A stretch of DNA of 64,000 nt, from positions 8,256,492-8,320,491 of the forward strand of contig NC_057791.1 in assembly GCF_014905175.1 (NCBI RefSeq). Direction: 5' to 3'. The stretch's first letter is position 1, and every line of letters starts with the position of its first letter. This document shows positions 46,910 through 58,384 of the stretch, one piece after another. Position numbers and translations under genes: made by a program. Origin of the DNA: Aphidius gifuensis (taxonomy: Eukaryota > Arthropoda > Insecta > Hymenoptera > Braconidae). A model generated the notes under the pieces. The model had not been told where the DNA came from and made no database searches. It worked only from the letters and a program-made list of their open reading frames with translations.

Positions 46910-48098
46910 CAAGCTTAATGACACGCCTTGTGCCGAGGCTCGTGTCCCAGCCTTGTGTCAAGACTCGTATTCCAGCCTTGTGCCAAGGCTTGTACCTCGG
47001 GCTTGACACAAGCTTCCAAAAACAATTTTTAAAAAAATATAAATAAATTATTATGGTTAATCTATTATTATTGTTAATTCAGTAATTCCAACATTGTTAT
47101 TTTTTAATTCAGACAATTCTATTAAACGATAATAATCAAACGAAAAACTAGGGACGCGACGCGGGATCGATCCGGGGCCGCTCACGTGGAAGTCCAATGC
47201 ACTATCATGTCAACCATCGGGGTATTGATGAAAGTGGTCGTCAAAATTTTTTATATAAATTAATTCTATTGAAACTGAACACACAGTCCTTGCGAATGCC
47301 TCACAATAGTCAAAGCCTGATAATTTTTATTTGAAATTTATATTAAATTTATATATCTAATTACTATAATTTTTTTTTTTTGAGTTAAATATATGCATAA
47401 GTCAAGTCTCGTGTCGGGCTTGGTGAAACAATGGGCACCAGCTTGACACAAGGCTGTGTTACAAGGCTCGTGTGAGGGCGGGAAAAATCAAGGGGACAGT
47501 CTTGTGTCGAGCCTGGATTAACAAGGCTTGTCTAGTGACTAGAAAAACAGGCTTGACACAACCTCGAAATTTTTAATCTTGTGTGAGGCTTGGAATTAAC
47601 GATTGACACAGGCTTGGTACAAGCCTGGACTAGCAAGTCTTGTGCAATGACAATAAATACAGGTTTGACACGAGCTTGGAATTTTTAACCTTGTGTGAGG
47701 CTTGGAATTAACGATTGACACGTGCTTGTTACAAGCCTGGACTAACAAGTCTTGTGCAATGACTGTAAATACAGGCTTGACACGAGCTTGGAATTTTTAA
47801 CCTTGTGTGAGGCTTGGAATTAACGATTGACACATGCTTGTTACAAGCCTCGACTAACAAGTCTTGTCCAATGACTGTAAATACAGGCTTGATACAAGCT
47901 TGGAATTTTTAACCTTGTATAAGGCTTGGAATTAACGACTGTCACAAGCTTGGTACAAGTCTAGATTAACAAGTCTTGTGCAATGACTGGAAAAATTCTC
48001 TGTGCCAAGCTAGGCACATTCTAGTCCACCAAGGCTAGGAAACACAAGCTTGTAACAAGCCTGGCACGGCCGTTCACCCTTGTGGGATCCTACCTGGG
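46910..48098. mobile_element. CCC-5 element, copy 1 (left end missing)
   Basis: Right end GGGATCCTACCTGGG at 48098. The left terminus is absent: it starts abruptly beside TA-3. The interior is made of ACAAGCCTGG and GCTTGTGTCAAGCC words, with a period of about 118 bp over 47585-47980. tRNA-like cassette at 47148-47213 (minus). Confidence 0.75.
47148..47213 (-). other. tRNA-like cassette of CCC-5, copy 1
   Basis: Minus strand: CCCCGATGGTTGACATGATAG, ACTTCCACGTG and CCGGATCGATCCCGCG. It is shared with the two other CCC-5 copies (56570 and 62310), so the cassette belongs to the element. Confidence 0.55.
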
Positions 48099-50699
48099 TT
48101 TTGTGTAAAAACAAAATTTTATTTACAAAAAGATACAATTTTTTTTGTCTTCACTAGGATTTTTCACTAAATCTTCTGATTGTCTCCAAGGTACTTCTAA
48201 GCCGTTCATTTGAAACTAGTAAAGTAAAACGGAAACTAGTTACTCACCTATCTTAGCAAAAAATAGTCATGCCAAAAAAATTTAAAATTGGGCAATGCAA
48301 ATAAATGTGAATAATAAATATAATTAGGCCCAAAAATAATCAAAAAGTACGATTGATTTTGGAAAAAAAAAAATGTTAACTGGTGTGTGACACTACAAAA
48401 TATAGAATGAAAAAAAGAAGGGTCTTCAAAATATAAAAAAAAATAGTTGATGCTACTCCAGAAGCATTGTTGTTCGAAATCTCAATCGAAGCGATCGATT
48501 TGTTGTAGGATTTAAGCCTAGCTCCAATATGTAGATAAATAGTGGATAAAGAAATTACATCGTTTTTGGAAAAAAAAATAAGCCAATAGTTTGACTATTG
48601 ACAACTTCTTGAAAGCCAATTCGATTGAAAAGTTTACAAATTATCGCATGTCTGTGCATGACTCCGTCCTACTTGAAAAATCATGCGATAATCATCTTCA
48701 TTGACTTAATAAAAAAAAAAAAACAATCGTCTTTTAAGTCCTATTTTTTCAATTACCTGTCCCTGCTCAAGGATATATTTTGTCTTTCACATGTTAAATT
48801 AAGGTGGCATTGACATTTTCAGAGGTTGCTTGGATATTGCTAGAGTGTAATAAAAATGATTTATCCATTGTTCACAGACCCAGAGAAAGTAGTTTCGAGA
48901 ATACGAGCAGAAAAAGAGTGACATGTGCTTCGGTGTTTGATTGTATTAAAAGCGTTAATTTTGAACAAATATACTCTAGTCAAATGAAATGTAACAAGGC
49001 TATAAATGTAGCTACAGAAAGGGAAAGGCAAATTTGAAAAATCGAGAAAGCATACACTTTTATACATGGGGTGACAGATGTCACTACGACAGACAGATAA
49101 ATATTTAATCGGCGCTCCATAAGCTGGCGTGACACAGAAGTATGCGTGACGAGTGACGGTTCAAACATACTTTGTGGTGCTTACTGTTGCTTTTCTTGGA
49201 CCAACATGTATATGAATAAATACACCCCAATAATTCGACGATTGACAAAAACATTCCCTCCTTCAATAGCCTGCACATATTTCTAACACAACATGAACTC
49301 TGTAACATCTGTGCTACCCCATTGCAGAAAGTTAGATAAACATTGTTTCACCGTAAATCTAAGTAATAAAGTAAGAAAAAAACAATAAATTATATATAAA
49401 ATATTTGCTCATCATAAATGTCTATATCTATAGAAGTAAATTTGTTTAATGGAAAAAAACCAATGACAAGAAGCAGCTATGGAAAAGATGTAGTCCACAA
49501 CATAATTTTTAGTTTACCCGAGATAAAATTTTTTTGTCTCTAGAATGTCTTTTTGGTCTTCGACAGTCTTTGAAACGTCTTTTTCAGCATTTATAACTGT
49601 TACGTCTTGGTATCAATATAATAAATAAATAAATTATTTAAAAATTTAGTAAATTCAAGGGCATATAAAATACCGAGTAGGCAGTTAAAATTTTTCCTTT
49701 TTATTTTTTGATTATTTTAGCAAAATCAACATTTTACTTGTTTCTCACAATATTATATTTTTTATTTTAAATTATTTTTGCAAACCGTAGTTCAAAGTCA
49801 CCTTAGCTACTCGATATTTTACATCCGTTGACGTTACAAATAATTCTCTAAGTAAATTATTAAATGCTGACTGTCGTGGGACAGGTAAATTATAATTGGT
49901 CAAAGATGTTTCCACCTAAGATCATCCCTACTTTTTAATTTCATTTTTATGGGAATTATTATTTTAGAATTTAAGGAGCTTCACTCTTGCGACAACTTTT
50001 GTTTGGACAATATCTAAATTAAATTTAAATCAATTTTATGAAATCAAATATAATTAAATAAATAATAATTGAAGTCAATTGATGTTTATCAATAATTCAT
50101 GTTTGCGATAATAATATTAAATTCTTTTGCTTAAATTTTAAATAAATTCAATTATAAATTAATCATAATAAATAAATAATATAAATCATTGAATTTTTCG
50201 TTTATAATAATATTAAGTGAATTTAAATTAAATAATTTGATGTTCTTGTTATTATTTTTCCGCTTATAAATTGACTGTTCCTAATACTATAAAATTATTG
50301 ACTGTGACATTTCTCCGGGGTGTTGTTTTCTGTGCTTCGAGTTTATTTTACCGTTTGGATTATTCGAGACTACAAACATCAACAGGTGACCATCCAGATT
50401 GACACGCTCTCAACAATTGTTTCGGATTATTCTTACATCAAGGTACATCTACAATCATACACATTCCCTCCTAACCCGTTACCTTGTAAGGAATAACAAA
50501 ATAAGAGGATTTTATAAAAATAAGTTAAATATCAGGCTCATTAATTTGTATTATTTTCAAATTATTATAATATTATTTTTCTAGTTAAACATTCTTCTTT
50601 TTTTTGTTATTTCATAGAAAATATAAATTAATTAGCCTGGTACGTAACAATAACTATTGTCGATTTTCAAATCATCTTCCGTTAAAAGACATACATTTT
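48099..50699. other. Spacer, mostly AT-rich, with a unique island
   Basis: 48800-49330 is less AT-rich, has no repeat partner in the window, and includes an open stretch at 48804-49037 (77 codons, no recognised family). 49440-49510 has the AGCAGCTATGGAAAAGATG word. No gene is supported. Confidence 0.45.
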
Positions 50700-51100
50700 T
50701 GAATGGTTTTTACATACATTTTGAGCTCAATTGCAGAGACGTTTCAAGGGTTTATTAAATTTTGCACATTTGAAGAACCTTTGAAACGTCTCTGCTGTCT
50801 CGCTAAAAATTTTAAAACTAAAAACATTATTTTAATCTCTGGTTCAGAGAATGAAAATTTGATGAACCCTTGCAACGTCTCTTCTGTGTCGCACAAAATT
50901 TTAGATTTAAAAAAAAGATTTAGAAAAGTTGAGTCTGATCTCAGAGGCGAAAAGTCTCTCAATGAAAGATCGGCACTCGAATGTTCAAATAAAAAAAATA
51001 TTAATCAATCTTTATGATGTCTGTTGTGGTTAAGTAAGTTAGACTCAGGAATGTCATGCAGGAAACCCGAGTTTGAGCCCAGGTAAAGTCAAGAATTTTT
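50700..51100. repeat. Hairpin with GAGACGTTTCAAGGGTT words and tRNA-like tail
   Basis: GAGACGTTTCAAGGGTTTA (50736), TTGAAACGTCTCTGCTGTC (50779) and GAACCCTTGCAACGTCTC (50863) form direct and inverted repeats. 51015-51085 is tRNA-like: GTTGTGGTTAAGTAAGTTAG and CCGAGTTTGAGCCCAGG. Confidence 0.5.
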
Positions 51101-51261
51101 CTTAAGAATATGTTGTTTGTTGTACTATTGGGAAACGCACAATTCTCCCTGACGTCTGGTAGCAAATTTCTGGAAACTATTTCATGCAGTCAATCGTATG
51201 TGGTATACACAGTATAAATGCTAGATTAAGAAACAAATAATATTTTTACAAATTGTTTAAA

Positions 51262-51515
51262 ATGTCTGGTACAAAATTTTCCCCAAAATGTATAAAAAAA
51301 AAAAAAAAAACAATCTTCAACAAAAACAAACCTTATATTATTGTTCAGTTCCTTGGTGCAACAGTAATTCCGGGAGAAATAAAGATCTGAGTCTCCATGC
51401 ATTTCCGAGGTTAGACAAACAACAGCCTGTCAAAGTAAAAAATTATTTCGGTGATTTTAATAAAATAAATCGGTGTGATGCTTGGAAAGTGCATGAAAAA
51501 TCAAAACAGTAAATA
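51262..51515 (+). pseudogene. THAP-type zinc-finger fragment
   Basis: After a long A run, the frame at about 51330-51510 encodes YYCSVPWCNSNSG, then LSLHAFPR and a D..W-like segment, matching the N-terminal half of a THAP DNA-binding domain (C..C, then a C..H further on). The later Cys and His are lost and a stop follows. THAP domains occur in host factors and in P-element-type transposases. Nothing further of either is seen here. Confidence 0.55.
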
Positions 51516-51789
51516 AAAGTGCAATGGTATGTTCTCTGCATTTTAATTACGAAGAATAATCATACTTATCTATGTGTAAACAAAACTCTTAATACTTCAA
51601 CATCACAAGTAACAATAGTTTTTGTTCGTTTTAAATAATTAGCTCTCGATGCATCAAATCCAAGGCACATTCAAAAAAAAAAAATGCTGTACTATCATGT
51701 AATTTATCAACTACTTATGAGGAGAACAGAAATTGTTGTTATGAACCTGTTACTTTAACCTGTCATTGGTATAAACAAGATACATATTT

Positions 51790-52090
51790 ATAAAAAGAAA
51801 ACTTACAAAGAACAGTAAATAAGGAAACCAAGGATATGTTTGCATTTTTTTCCTAGACCAGCTTTGCATGAACATGTTACTGATAATATTTCACCATTAA
51901 TTTTTTTAAATCAACCTTCAATATCATGACATGGATCTTTTGGATGAGATGTTTGTATACAAGTGGCAAACACATGATGCTCATCACTTGAATCAATTTT
52001 TACACCAATACTCGTAATATGTTCCGCATATATAATTTCCTTCAAAGAAATTTCGTGAGGAATTCGTTGTTCGTGCCCATGACAGTATAT
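51790..52090 (-). pseudogene. SWIM-type zinc-finger fragment
   Basis: On the minus strand, from HEQRIPHEISLKEI (about 52075) through SSDEHHVFATC to VTCSCKAGLGKKCKHI and GFL (about 51820). CxC followed by CxH in CSCKAGLGKKCKH is the SWIM zinc-finger signature. One TGA interrupts, and no start or continuation is seen. It faces the THAP fragment tail to tail, about 300 bases away. They might be remnants of one rearranged locus. Confidence 0.55.
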
Positions 52091-54104
52091 ATTGAATAGT
52101 TAATAACATTTTTTTAATAAACAATAAAATTCTATGTATACTAATGGGATATACTTGACTGCATGTAATTAGTTTCTTATTTTGCCGGCTGCGTCCAGTG
52201 CATGGCCACGCCCACAGTGCGTTTCCCAATCTTGTCAGTACTATTGAAGTTGAAATAAGTGCATCACTTTTTGATGTGTAAACATCTTTAGGCACGGATA
52301 GCAGTTGGAGTTAAATGTAAAAAGGCAAAAAGCAAAGAAAGAGCGTCATATCCTTTGACGGATGTTAGCCTGACTCCATTACTATAATAAGCGCAATGGT
52401 ATAGTATTATTTATAGTATGATAGGTTAGCCAGCGGTTGATAATTGTTACTATGAAACAGTATTAAATGTAAATGAATTGAAAGATGTCATTTACATTTA
52501 TTGGATGTCATTTACATTTACATGGAGTCATTTGTATTTATTTAAATATAAAATCTAATATAATTTATTTTTTATAAAATAAAAATACCAAGGAAAGGCA
52601 TGAGATAAGGAAAAAATGAAGCTAAGGAATAAAATTATAAAATATTATTTAAAAAAAACAAATACGCGCCGAACTATCCCGGCCAATACGCATGCGCGTT
52701 TATACATGCATATACTCTTATTTTCATCCCAATCCTATCGTGGTTGAGTCGGTTAGGCGTCGGAAATACGGACAGGCAGATTTATATAGCGTATGTCAGG
52801 GGTTCAAGTCTCTTCTTAGGTGGAATTTTCTGATACGAAAATTAAAAATAAAAAATATTAATTATTAATAAAAAAACAAGAAATTTTTCGTTCTCTAATT
52901 AGGAAGTTTCTTACTTAATATTAGACAATTTGTCCATAATCCCAGATTTTTTTTCGCAAGAACAATACTCCGATATTTCAGAAGTTTTTTTTTCAGTGAA
53001 TGCTTGAAAAACACAACAATAGCTTCAATACAAAAAATCGAGTCAGATTCAGTTAAAAAATCGATGACTGTCGTAGAAATATTAAACGTTTTTGACCAGA
53101 CGCTCACTTTTTCTCTAAAGAAGTGCTCAATTTATTTGCTTGAAATTGCAACTATAGATTTCAAGAAATACCGTTCTTTTATTTACGTTCGCATCAACCA
53201 TATTCCCTAGCGAAAATGAGGACACCAATCCGACACCAATCCGTTCTCTTCTCCAGACAAGAGGTGTCGCGTTTTTCTAAAGTTTATTGTTTAAGATGCA
53301 ACCTTTAGATGGAAATTTGTACTGACAATTTTCGTAAGCTGAAAGATGATTGCATACTCTTGAAATCTGCTTTAAACAAATGTAAGAACATCATTTTACG
53401 ACCAGAAAGTCCAAGATGTTTTCATGAATTTATTTTATGTTAAATAGTTATAAATTTACTTTTTATTATCGATTTTACGATCATTCTCTGTATCAAAAAG
53501 ACGTTAGTGCAGTTGTTTGACAGGTGTGAGATTTTCTATAACTCTTGACAGAAATAATATGTAAAAAAATATGTTAGCAAAAAAAAGAGAAACTTTAATT
53601 TATAGTTTTCGTCTTGGTCTAGTTTTATAGTTTTTGCCAGATGAAAAAATATGTGACATTTATCTAAATTTATTTAAAATTGTAGGCCCAGGAAAGACCC
53701 GACCGACTGCTGGCAGTTACCGAGTTCGCTCCCAAGCCGGATTAAAGCCTAAAAAAAATCCGAGTTCGCTCCGAAACGCGATATTTTGGCTTCCGAGTTC
53801 GCTCCTATCGCTCTCTTTCTAATATTCCCCTACTTTCGTTTTGGGTACCCCCTCCCTTTACATTTCCCTTCACATTAAGGCTAAGTAAAAAATCTAGCTG
53901 AGTAAAATAATGTAGACATTGATTGTTTGGCTACAATTACAGCTAAGTAAAATAATGTAGATATTGATTGTTTGGCTACAATTACATCTAAGGAAAAGAT
54001 GTAGCTAAGTAAAAAATCTAGCTAAGTAAAATAATATAGATATTGATTGTTCGGCTACATTATTTCTTGGGCTTGGGAGCGAACTCGGCAATTGCCCGAC
54101 TGCT
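52091..54104. repeat. Spacer with tRNA-like cassette and word block
   Basis: 52738-52825 (plus) reads CGTGGTTGAGTCGGTTAGGC and CAGGGGTTCAAGTCTCTTC, tRNA-like with Ser/Leu-like length. 52585-52640 and 53880-54065 carry the AGCTAAG/ATGTAGCTAAGTAAAA word family. Short phrases with GAGTTCGCTCC recur at 53721, 53762 and 53796, with the inverse at 54079. No intact gene. Confidence 0.5.
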
Positions 54105-55665
54105 GTGTGACGACTCGGAACATTTTCCCCCCGTTGAGAGGTCAGCCGATCAAAATATTGTAACTAAAAGCAAACAAAATTATTAGTAATTCTAAAATTA
54201 ATTTATTCTAATGCCATTGTGTTTGTAGGTCGTCTTCAGTCCCAGGGTGCGTTTCGATTATTTGTCCCAATGCATAGGTGGAATGTTGTCTTCTTTCAGC
54301 AATACTACGTCTCTTCGTTTTATGTTGTTGTTATCCTTGTTCCACTCACTTCTGTTGATCCTCCTTGAGATATTCTTGATGCCAACGTTGCCAAAACTTT
54401 TGACGTAGTTGTTCAATTAGCTGCCATCCAGACAACCGATTCATAGGTGTGTGAGTGTAGTCATGATCTCTTATTGTAGTAAGTGCATGGCCAATTAAAA
54501 AATGTCCAGGTGATAACGCTGTCGGATCATTTTTATCATTGGAAATAGGCGTCAGTAGACGAGAATTTAGAATTGCTTCAATTTCGAAAATTAGTGTATT
54601 AAATTTTTCTTGTGATAATCATACTTCTGCTTTCATTGTTTTTTTAAAATAATGCTTGAATGATTTTAATGCAGCTTCCCAAAGTCCGCCAAAGTGAGGT
54701 GATAGTGGTTGAGTAAAATGCCATTTTATTTTCCTTTGAAAAATTCTTGCAATTGTTCTTGATCATTGTTGAACTTTAATTGTTCTCTGAGCCTTATTAA
54801 TTCATTGTTGGCCCCTTGGAAATTCAAAACATTGTCGGAATAGATGTCTGTAGCCTCTCTCTGCAACAAATCTACACGGGGCAGCAATGAAACAGTCGGT
54901 CGTGAGGTGATGTACAGACTTGATGACAAGACAGACAAAAACTGCTATTCTATTCTTTCTTTTCCTTTACTAAAAAAGGGCCACAAAAATCAACCCCAAC
55001 AAGAGTAAATGGGATCGCTGCGTTGACTCAAGCCGTGCGTAAATTCCCCATCAGGTAGTCAATTGTACGAGGTTTTGCTCGGAGACATGTGGTGCAAGAT
55101 CGTATAATCCTGCCCACCTGATTTCGGCCATCATTAAGCCAATAATTTTGTCTTATTGCATATAATGTAGCTTGAGTACCAGCGTGTAAATTTACTTTAT
55201 GTTGATAAATAATTATCAATGTTGTAATATAATGGTTTTTTGGATATATTACTGGATGTTTTCGATTATATGGAATAGAGGCATTAACTAGTCGTCCTCC
55301 TACTTGTAACAATCCGTGTTGAGCAATAAAAGGATTTAATTTGATTCATTTACTTCTTTGACTTAATTTATTTTGTTTTTCTAAACATTTTAATTTATCA
55401 GAAAAATATTTCGTTCTGTACTAATTTAAGTATTTTTATTATTGCATTATCAAGTTCATTAAATTTTAAATAGCCAGTATTATTGTTGCTTCTTTTCATA
55501 CGAAGACAATATGCAATGACGTGTTGTAATTTACTCCATGATGAGTATCGAGTTAAAATATTATCATTAATTTCATTATTTCTATTTACCTTGTTTTGAG
55601 GTGTGTTTGTAACCATTGTATTGAGACATGTGTTAACCTTGAGTTCAGGTAGCTGACATCTCTCA
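54105..55665 (-). pseudogene. BEL/Pao retrotransposon fragment, integrase and C-terminal part
   Basis: Minus strand, in shifting frames from 55665 down: the H2C2-type zinc-binding region (HKVNLHAGTQ with CTTC, about 55215-55090), the integrase core with VDFCGP (first Asp, near 54985), YSDNVLNF (second Asp, near 54835) and GGLWEAAL (Glu, near 54680), then LSPGHFLIG (near 54520), characteristic of the BEL/Pao integrase C-terminal region. Several stops and frame changes make it non-functional. It is cut by CCC-5 at 55666 and resumes at 57061. Confidence 0.8.
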
Positions 55666-57060
55666 CCCAGGTAAGAATTCTCAGGCTTGACGACCGTGTC
55701 AGGCTTGTGCAAGGCCTGTATATCAAGCCTTGGTAGCCAAGGCTTGTCTCAGACCTGGGCCCGTTGATTTTACCCGGCTTTACACGAGCCTTGGTAACTC
55801 AGTCTTGTGTCAAGCCTGTATTTTCTGTTTTTACCCGGTCGCACACGAGCCTCAGTAGCACAGGCTTGATACAAGCTTGTCGCCGTTGATTTCACCCGGT
55901 CTTACACGGGCCTTGGTAACTCAGTCTTGTGTAAAGCCTGTATTTTTTGATTTTACCCTCCCTCACACGAGCCTCGGTAACTCAGCCTTGTGTCAAGCCT
56001 GTAATTTTTTTATTTTACGCTCCCTCACACGAGCCTCGGTAACTCAGCCTTGTGTCAAGCCTGTAATTTTTTTATTTTACGCTCCCTCACACGAGCCTCG
56101 GTAACTCAGTCTTGTATCAAGCCTGTATTTTTTGCTTTTACCCGGCCTCACACGAGCCTTGGTAACTCAGTCTTGTGTCAAGCCTGTATTTTTTTATTTT
56201 ACCCGGCTTTACACGAGCCTCGGTTGCACAGGCTTGAAACAAGCTTGTCCTCGTTGATTTTACCTGGTTTCACACGGGCCTTGGTAACTCAGTCTTGTGT
56301 TTTTTGATTTTACCTGGTCTTACACGAGCCTGAAACACAGCCTTATGTCAAGCTGGCGCCCATCGTTTCACCGAGCTTGACACGAGACTTGACTTGTGCA
56401 TATATTTAATTAAAAAAAAAAAAAATAGTAATAAGTTGTATGAATGTTATATGAATTTTAAAGAGAAGTTATCAGGGTTTGATTATTGTGTCAGGCTTTT
56501 GCGAGGACTGTGTATTGAGTCTCAGTAGAGTTTATTCATATAAAAAAGTTTCACATCATCATACAACAATACCCCGATGGTTGACTTGATAGCGCGTTAG
56601 ACTTCTACGTGGAAGACGCCGGATTGATCCCACGTCACCCCCATTCGTTCTCGTTTAATCAATGTCGTTTATTCAAATCGTTTAAATAAAAAAATAAGTT
56701 ATGTTATAAATATAAACTATCAATAATAGTTTATTTATATTATTTTTTATTTTTTTTTGCAAGCCTGTGTCAAGCCTAAGACACAGGCTTGTGCCAGGCC
56801 TAGGAAACAAGCCTGAGATACAAGCCTGACACCGGCAAAAACTTAGTGAACATTTCAGGGATCACCCAGGCTTGACACAAGCCGGGTAGTGAGGCTTGAT
56901 ACAAGCTTAGAAATGAGGCTCGGTACAAGCCTGGGAAACAAGCCTGGAATACAAGTCTGACACTGGCAAAAACTTAGTGAACATTCCAGGGATCACCCAG
57001 GCTTCACACAAAAAAACAGGCTGGTCCCAGGCTTGTCCCCGTCCTCACTTCCTACCTGGG
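55666..57060. mobile_element. CCC-5 element, copy 2, inside BEL/Pao
   Basis: Starts CCCAGGTAAGAATTCTC and ends TCACTTCCTACCTGGG. CA on both sides (55664-55665 and 57061-57062). The interior repeats ACACGAGCCTCGGTAACTC and TTGTGTCAAGCCTG, with a period of about 62 bp at 55910-56170. tRNA-like cassette at 56570-56636. The retroelement coding continues beyond the element, which proves insertion. Confidence 0.9.
56570..56636 (+). other. tRNA-like cassette of CCC-5, copy 2
   Basis: CCCCGATGGTTGACTTGATAG, ACTTCTACGTGG and GCCGGATTGATCCCACG. Same layout as at 47148-47213 and 62310-62368. Confidence 0.55.
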
Positions 57061-57190
57061 CAGCTAGATCCATAATATGCCAGGTAGTTGACCGCTTTAA
57101 ATAAGATCAGCTAGGTTATTATGAGTGCGTACATGACGTCAGTGTGTACCCTTTGTTTTTTCTTGAACTTTAGCAAATCTATTTGTACAA
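57061..57190 (-). pseudogene. BEL/Pao retrotransposon fragment, upstream part
   Basis: On the minus strand, NRFAKVQEKT, RHVRTHNN and NLADLI then GQLPGILWI, matching the segment before the integrase of BEL/Pao polyproteins (normally NxADLISRG). Stop codons interrupt. With CCC-5 and one CA removed, it abuts the integrase side at ERCQLPE, one frame off. The RNase H, reverse transcriptase and gag parts are missing upstream. Confidence 0.7.
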
Positions 57191-57690
57191 AAAAAAAAAC
57201 CATCAAAAAAATTGAAAATTAAAAATTAAAAATCTTTCAAAAAATAAAAATAATAATAATTTGCTTTATTGTTAATTTAAAAATTTTATTGTTTTTATTT
57301 TAAAGCGTTTATTGTTTAATTATTTTTCAGCAACAAATCCTTTTTTCTAGTATACATTTTATAGCTTATCAATAGCTAGTTACAAGATTCAATATAACCG
57401 AACTATAGACGGAACTCTACCAATCTCGGATTTCTTTTAATGTCAGATGCTGTTCAATACGCAAAATATTTTTGCTTCTGTTCATATTATATATTATTCT
57501 AAAATTTGTATGAAAAAATTATGATTGATCTGATTTTGTTTTTATAAAAATTATATATTATAATTTGTAGGTAAAATAGATATTCACTGGCCAGTTATTA
57601 TCCATCGAAACTGTATACATTTTTTGGCTAGTACAAATAGCTAGTCACGACATTCAATCTCACGAAAATGGACAAAATTCTACCAGGGTA
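57191..57690. other. AT-rich spacer
   Basis: TATACATTTT..AGCTAGT words recur at 57349-57380 and 57611-57645 as a partial duplication. No gene. Confidence 0.5.
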
Positions 57691-58050
57691 TCATTGGTAT
57701 TCATTATATCCATAATAATAATATCGATATTAATAATAAAATAATAATTATAATAATAATATCAATAACATAAATATACTAATAATAATTTTCAATTGAG
57801 TATATGTATTCATTTATAATTTTTTGATTTATTATTTTCATAAGCGCTGCGAACCGATCAGCTACACTATTGGCAACGCACACACACATTCATTCAAAGC
57901 ATATCTCTTTTCTCGCTCGTAGCCACTCACTCACTCACTCTTATTAGTTATATGGGCAAATGCTTGCTCGGTCCGAGCGGTCGCTTTACATGGCCGACAC
58001 ACTGATTTTTTTTTCACTACCCTGCGAAAAGAAGTTTCACTTCAAAAAAA
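57690..58050. repeat. GAAGTTTCACTTC family, copy 2
   Basis: Order: TAATAATAT-rich (57700-57790), a GC-richer block with CATAAGCGCTGCGAACC and GTAGCCACTCACTCAC (57840-57990), then AAGAAGTTTCACTTCAAAA (58030). The same order, inverted, is at 62745-63490. Confidence 0.55.
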
Positions 58051-58384
58051 AATTACGTTATAATAATTTTTTTTTTTTTCTAACTAATAAATTTAATATT
58101 TCATATAAGTTATTTTTCTTATATAGCCGTTAGATTTTTTTACCCAGCTCGTAGATATTTTACTTAGCCTTAATAATAGCCAAACAATCAATATCTACAC
58201 TATTTAACTTAGCTAGATTTTTTATGAAGCTAGATTTTCTACTTAGCTGTGATTGTAGCGGAACAATCAATATCTACATTATTTTTCTTAGCTGGATTTT
58301 TCACTCAGCTCTAATTGTAGCCAAACAATCACTATCTACCTTATTTTACCAGCCAAATCTTTGACTTAGTCGCTAAATTTATTT
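58051..58384. repeat. TAGCTAAG/AATATCTAC word block
   Basis: AACAATCAATATCTACA and TTACTTAGC words repeat at about 60-bp intervals. Same family as at 53880 and 7905, in the opposite orientation. Confidence 0.5.

Noticed and set aside
40741..52295. A shared 20-base block, CTAAAGATGTTTACACATCA, at 40741 and inverted near 52270
   Set aside because: Too short to define an element on two occurrences. Noted but not called.
54726..55712. Active BEL/Pao polyprotein
   Set aside because: Several stops, frame changes and a 1.4-kb insertion; no LTR pair, reverse transcriptase or gag found.
55877..56307. Open frames with repeated TSLGN/SLTRAS peptide in CCC-5
   Set aside because: They are products of the 62-bp internal repeat; not a protein.
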